Source of the DNA: an uncultured Bacteroidaceae bacterium
GTDB taxonomy: Bacteria > Bacteroidota > Bacteroidia > Bacteroidales > Bacteroidaceae
Direction: 5' to 3'
Length of the DNA stretch: 44,967 bases
Assembly: GCA_905234735.1 (NCBI GenBank)
Contig: CAJOJA010000029.1
Location: 1 to 44,967 of the forward strand
In this document: positions 44,091 through 44,967 of the stretch, piece after piece
Layout: every line of letters begins with the position of its first letter
Numbering within the stretch: the stretch's first letter is position 1
The notes under the pieces: model-generated
What the model was told of the DNA's origin: nothing
The model's database searches: none
What the model saw: the letters and a program-made list of their open reading frames with translations, nothing else
Made by a program: the position numbers and the translations under genes

Positions 44091-44732
44091 ATGCCAAAGT
44101 ACTTCAAACGGGAGATTGCCGACCTAAACGGCACGGGAGAGAGACAATACCGCTACGAGATGCGCTCGGAAGGTGCGGTGGGTACGGAACACCTCGCCAA
44201 GGAGATGCACCGCCACTATCGTACCTTGAGCGAGGGAGAGTTGAAGGGACTCATTGAGGCCTTTGTCGAGACCATAGCCGAGACATTGGCCGACGGCTAC
44301 ACGGTGACACTGGACGGCATGGGCAGTTTCTCCCTGCGGCTGGGTCTGGACGACTACAGCGACAATACGCCGCAGGCCTATCGGATGGGTGAGCCCAATG
44401 CCCGTCGCATCGAGGTCACCGACGTAAAGTTCAAGGCACAGCAACGCTACGTTCGTCGTGTTGACCGCCTCTGCTCAGGCCGTCTCCATCGCGACAGCAA
44501 TCCGCTGAGTGAATTGCGCCGCCCACAGACGACTCCCGAGGAGCGTGTCCAGCTGGCTCTTCAGTACATCCGCAAGCACGGCTTCATACGTCTGACGGAC
44601 TATGTCCAGTTGACCAGCCTTTCACGCACCACGGCCAGCAAGGAACTCCAGGCCTTCTGCAAAGACCCAGCCGTCGCCATCACCTCCCAGGGGCTACGCA
44701 CCCACAAGGTCTATGTCGAGGAGAAAGATTGA
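44091..44732 (+). CDS. HU-like DNA-binding protein with C-terminal winged-helix-like domain
   Basis: A 213-residue protein. Residues 1-125 resemble the Bacteroidota HU/IHF-like family: LAKEMHRHYRTLSEGELKGL, IAETLADGYTVTLDGMGSFS, then LRLGLDDYSDN and RRIEVTDVKFKAQQRY. This is longer than classical HU (about 90). The C-terminal part (LALQYIRKHGFIRLTDYVQL, TSLSRTTASKELQAFCKD) looks like a winged helix-turn-helix, giving a second DNA-binding unit. It lies just downstream of the palindrome array, so it is the natural candidate to bind it; that is inference. Confidence 0.78.
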   Translation: MPKYFKREIADLNGTGERQYRYEMRSEGAVGTEHLAKEMHRHYRTLSEGELKGLIEAFVETIAETLADGYTVTLDGMGSFSLRLGLDDYSDNTPQAYRMGEPNARRIEVTDVKFKAQQRYVRRVDRLCSGRLHRDSNPLSELRRPQTTPEERVQLALQYIRKHGFIRLTDYVQLTSLSRTTASKELQAFCKDPAVAITSQGLRTHKVYVEEKD

Positions 44733-44908
44733 ACAGATTCATGGGCGATATCCCAATATCCTTCTTTCTTATACATGTAATATATAGTAGTATCTTGGGC
44801 ATCTCTTTCTATACCGTTCCCTGAAAAGGTATTGCTTTCCTGCCGATTCTCTAAATAATGCAGTATTCTTTGGGTCACCTGCAAAACCCTGTGTTGAAAA
44901 ATCAGTGT
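44711..44908 (-). pseudogene. Possible gene remnant
   Basis: A minus-strand frame open for about 65 codons, overlapping the end of the HU-like gene. It reads RILHYLENRQESNTFSGNGI and then DTTIYYMYKKEGYWDIAHES, which has protein-like composition, but there is no ATG and the region is AT-rich. It could be the 3' remnant of a lost gene; it could also be chance. Confidence 0.25.
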
Positions 44909-44935
44909 AATTGCTTATTTCTCGTCATTTGTTAG

Positions 44936-44943
44936 TACCTTTG
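44936..44943 (+). promoter_or_regulatory. -7 element for a gene starting at the right edge
   Basis: TACCTTTG then C; an ATG follows at 44963-44965 and runs off the window. TTG at 44911-44913 is a possible -33 at a slightly long spacing (22 bp). Confidence 0.5.
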
Positions 44944-44967
44944 CAGGCAAAAGAGTACATCAATGAA

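Overview
The window looks like chromosome from a Prevotella-type member of the Bacteroidota. Evidence seen directly: many start sites are preceded by the Bacteroidota promoter pattern TTTG-N19/20-TAnnTTTG, Shine-Dalgarno sequences are sparse, and the omega subunit (Rpb6-like), BamD, DUF4293, 'short' glucose-6-phosphate isomerase, AMP nucleosidase, AguA/AguB and BspA-like surface proteins are of Bacteroidota type. Coding regions are GC-moderate and intergenic regions are AT-rich. I saw no rRNA, tRNA or CRISPR.

Layout. 1-2.4 kb: an outward promoter, an array of 21-bp palindromes, then a periplasmic-binding-fold lipoprotein coupled to an outer-membrane beta-barrel protein. 2.4-4.1 kb (minus): bamD-rpoZ-DUF4293. 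4.3-6.3 kb: uvrB. 6.3-6.9 kb: a small lipoprotein. 7.0-10.5 kb: two secreted GH43 enzymes. 10.5-12.7 kb: LemA plus DUF2207 membrane protein. 12.8-15.7 kb (minus): a BspA-like LRR/dockerin gene split by a 1470-bp ISL3/ISAon1-like insertion sequence with 8-bp target duplication; removing it restores one clean frame. 15.8-19.4 kb (minus): GH10-like secreted protein, UbiA-type prenyltransferase and a radical SAM protein in a tight cluster. 19.5-22.4 kb: uvrA, carrying three dispersed-repeat insertions. 22.4-25.9 kb (minus): flippase, GT2 and mutY, all overlapping; a second glycosyltransferase diverges from them. 27.03-28.52 kb: an AT-richer island with a frameshifted retropepsin-PDZ gene, bounded by a 23-bp direct repeat that copies the 3' end of the glycosyltransferase. 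28.6-33.0 kb: tandem SGNH esterase, M6 metalloprotease, MgtC. 33.1-34.4 kb: an XRE regulator beside about 660 bp of AT-rich DNA containing a repeated operator-like motif. 34.4-38.4 kb: holA, AMP nucleosidase, pgi and a HAD phosphatase. 38.4-40.6 kb: SGNH/sialate-O-acetylesterase fusion. 40.6-43.7 kb (minus): aguA-aguB putrescine module, a small unknown and an Fe-S-type flavoprotein. 43.9-44.7 kb: a second array of 21-bp-spaced palindromes running into the promoter of an HU-like DNA-binding protein.

The accessory theme is extracellular glycan and protein processing (GH43 x2, GH10-like, three-module and two-module esterases, M6 protease, BspA-like protein) plus a small surface-polysaccharide cluster. 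Housekeeping themes are DNA repair and replication (uvrA, uvrB, mutY, holA), envelope assembly (bamD) and putrescine synthesis. The most unusual structures are the two arrays of palindromes with an exact 21-bp centre-to-centre spacing, the in-frame repeat insertions in uvrA, and the repeat-bounded retropepsin island.
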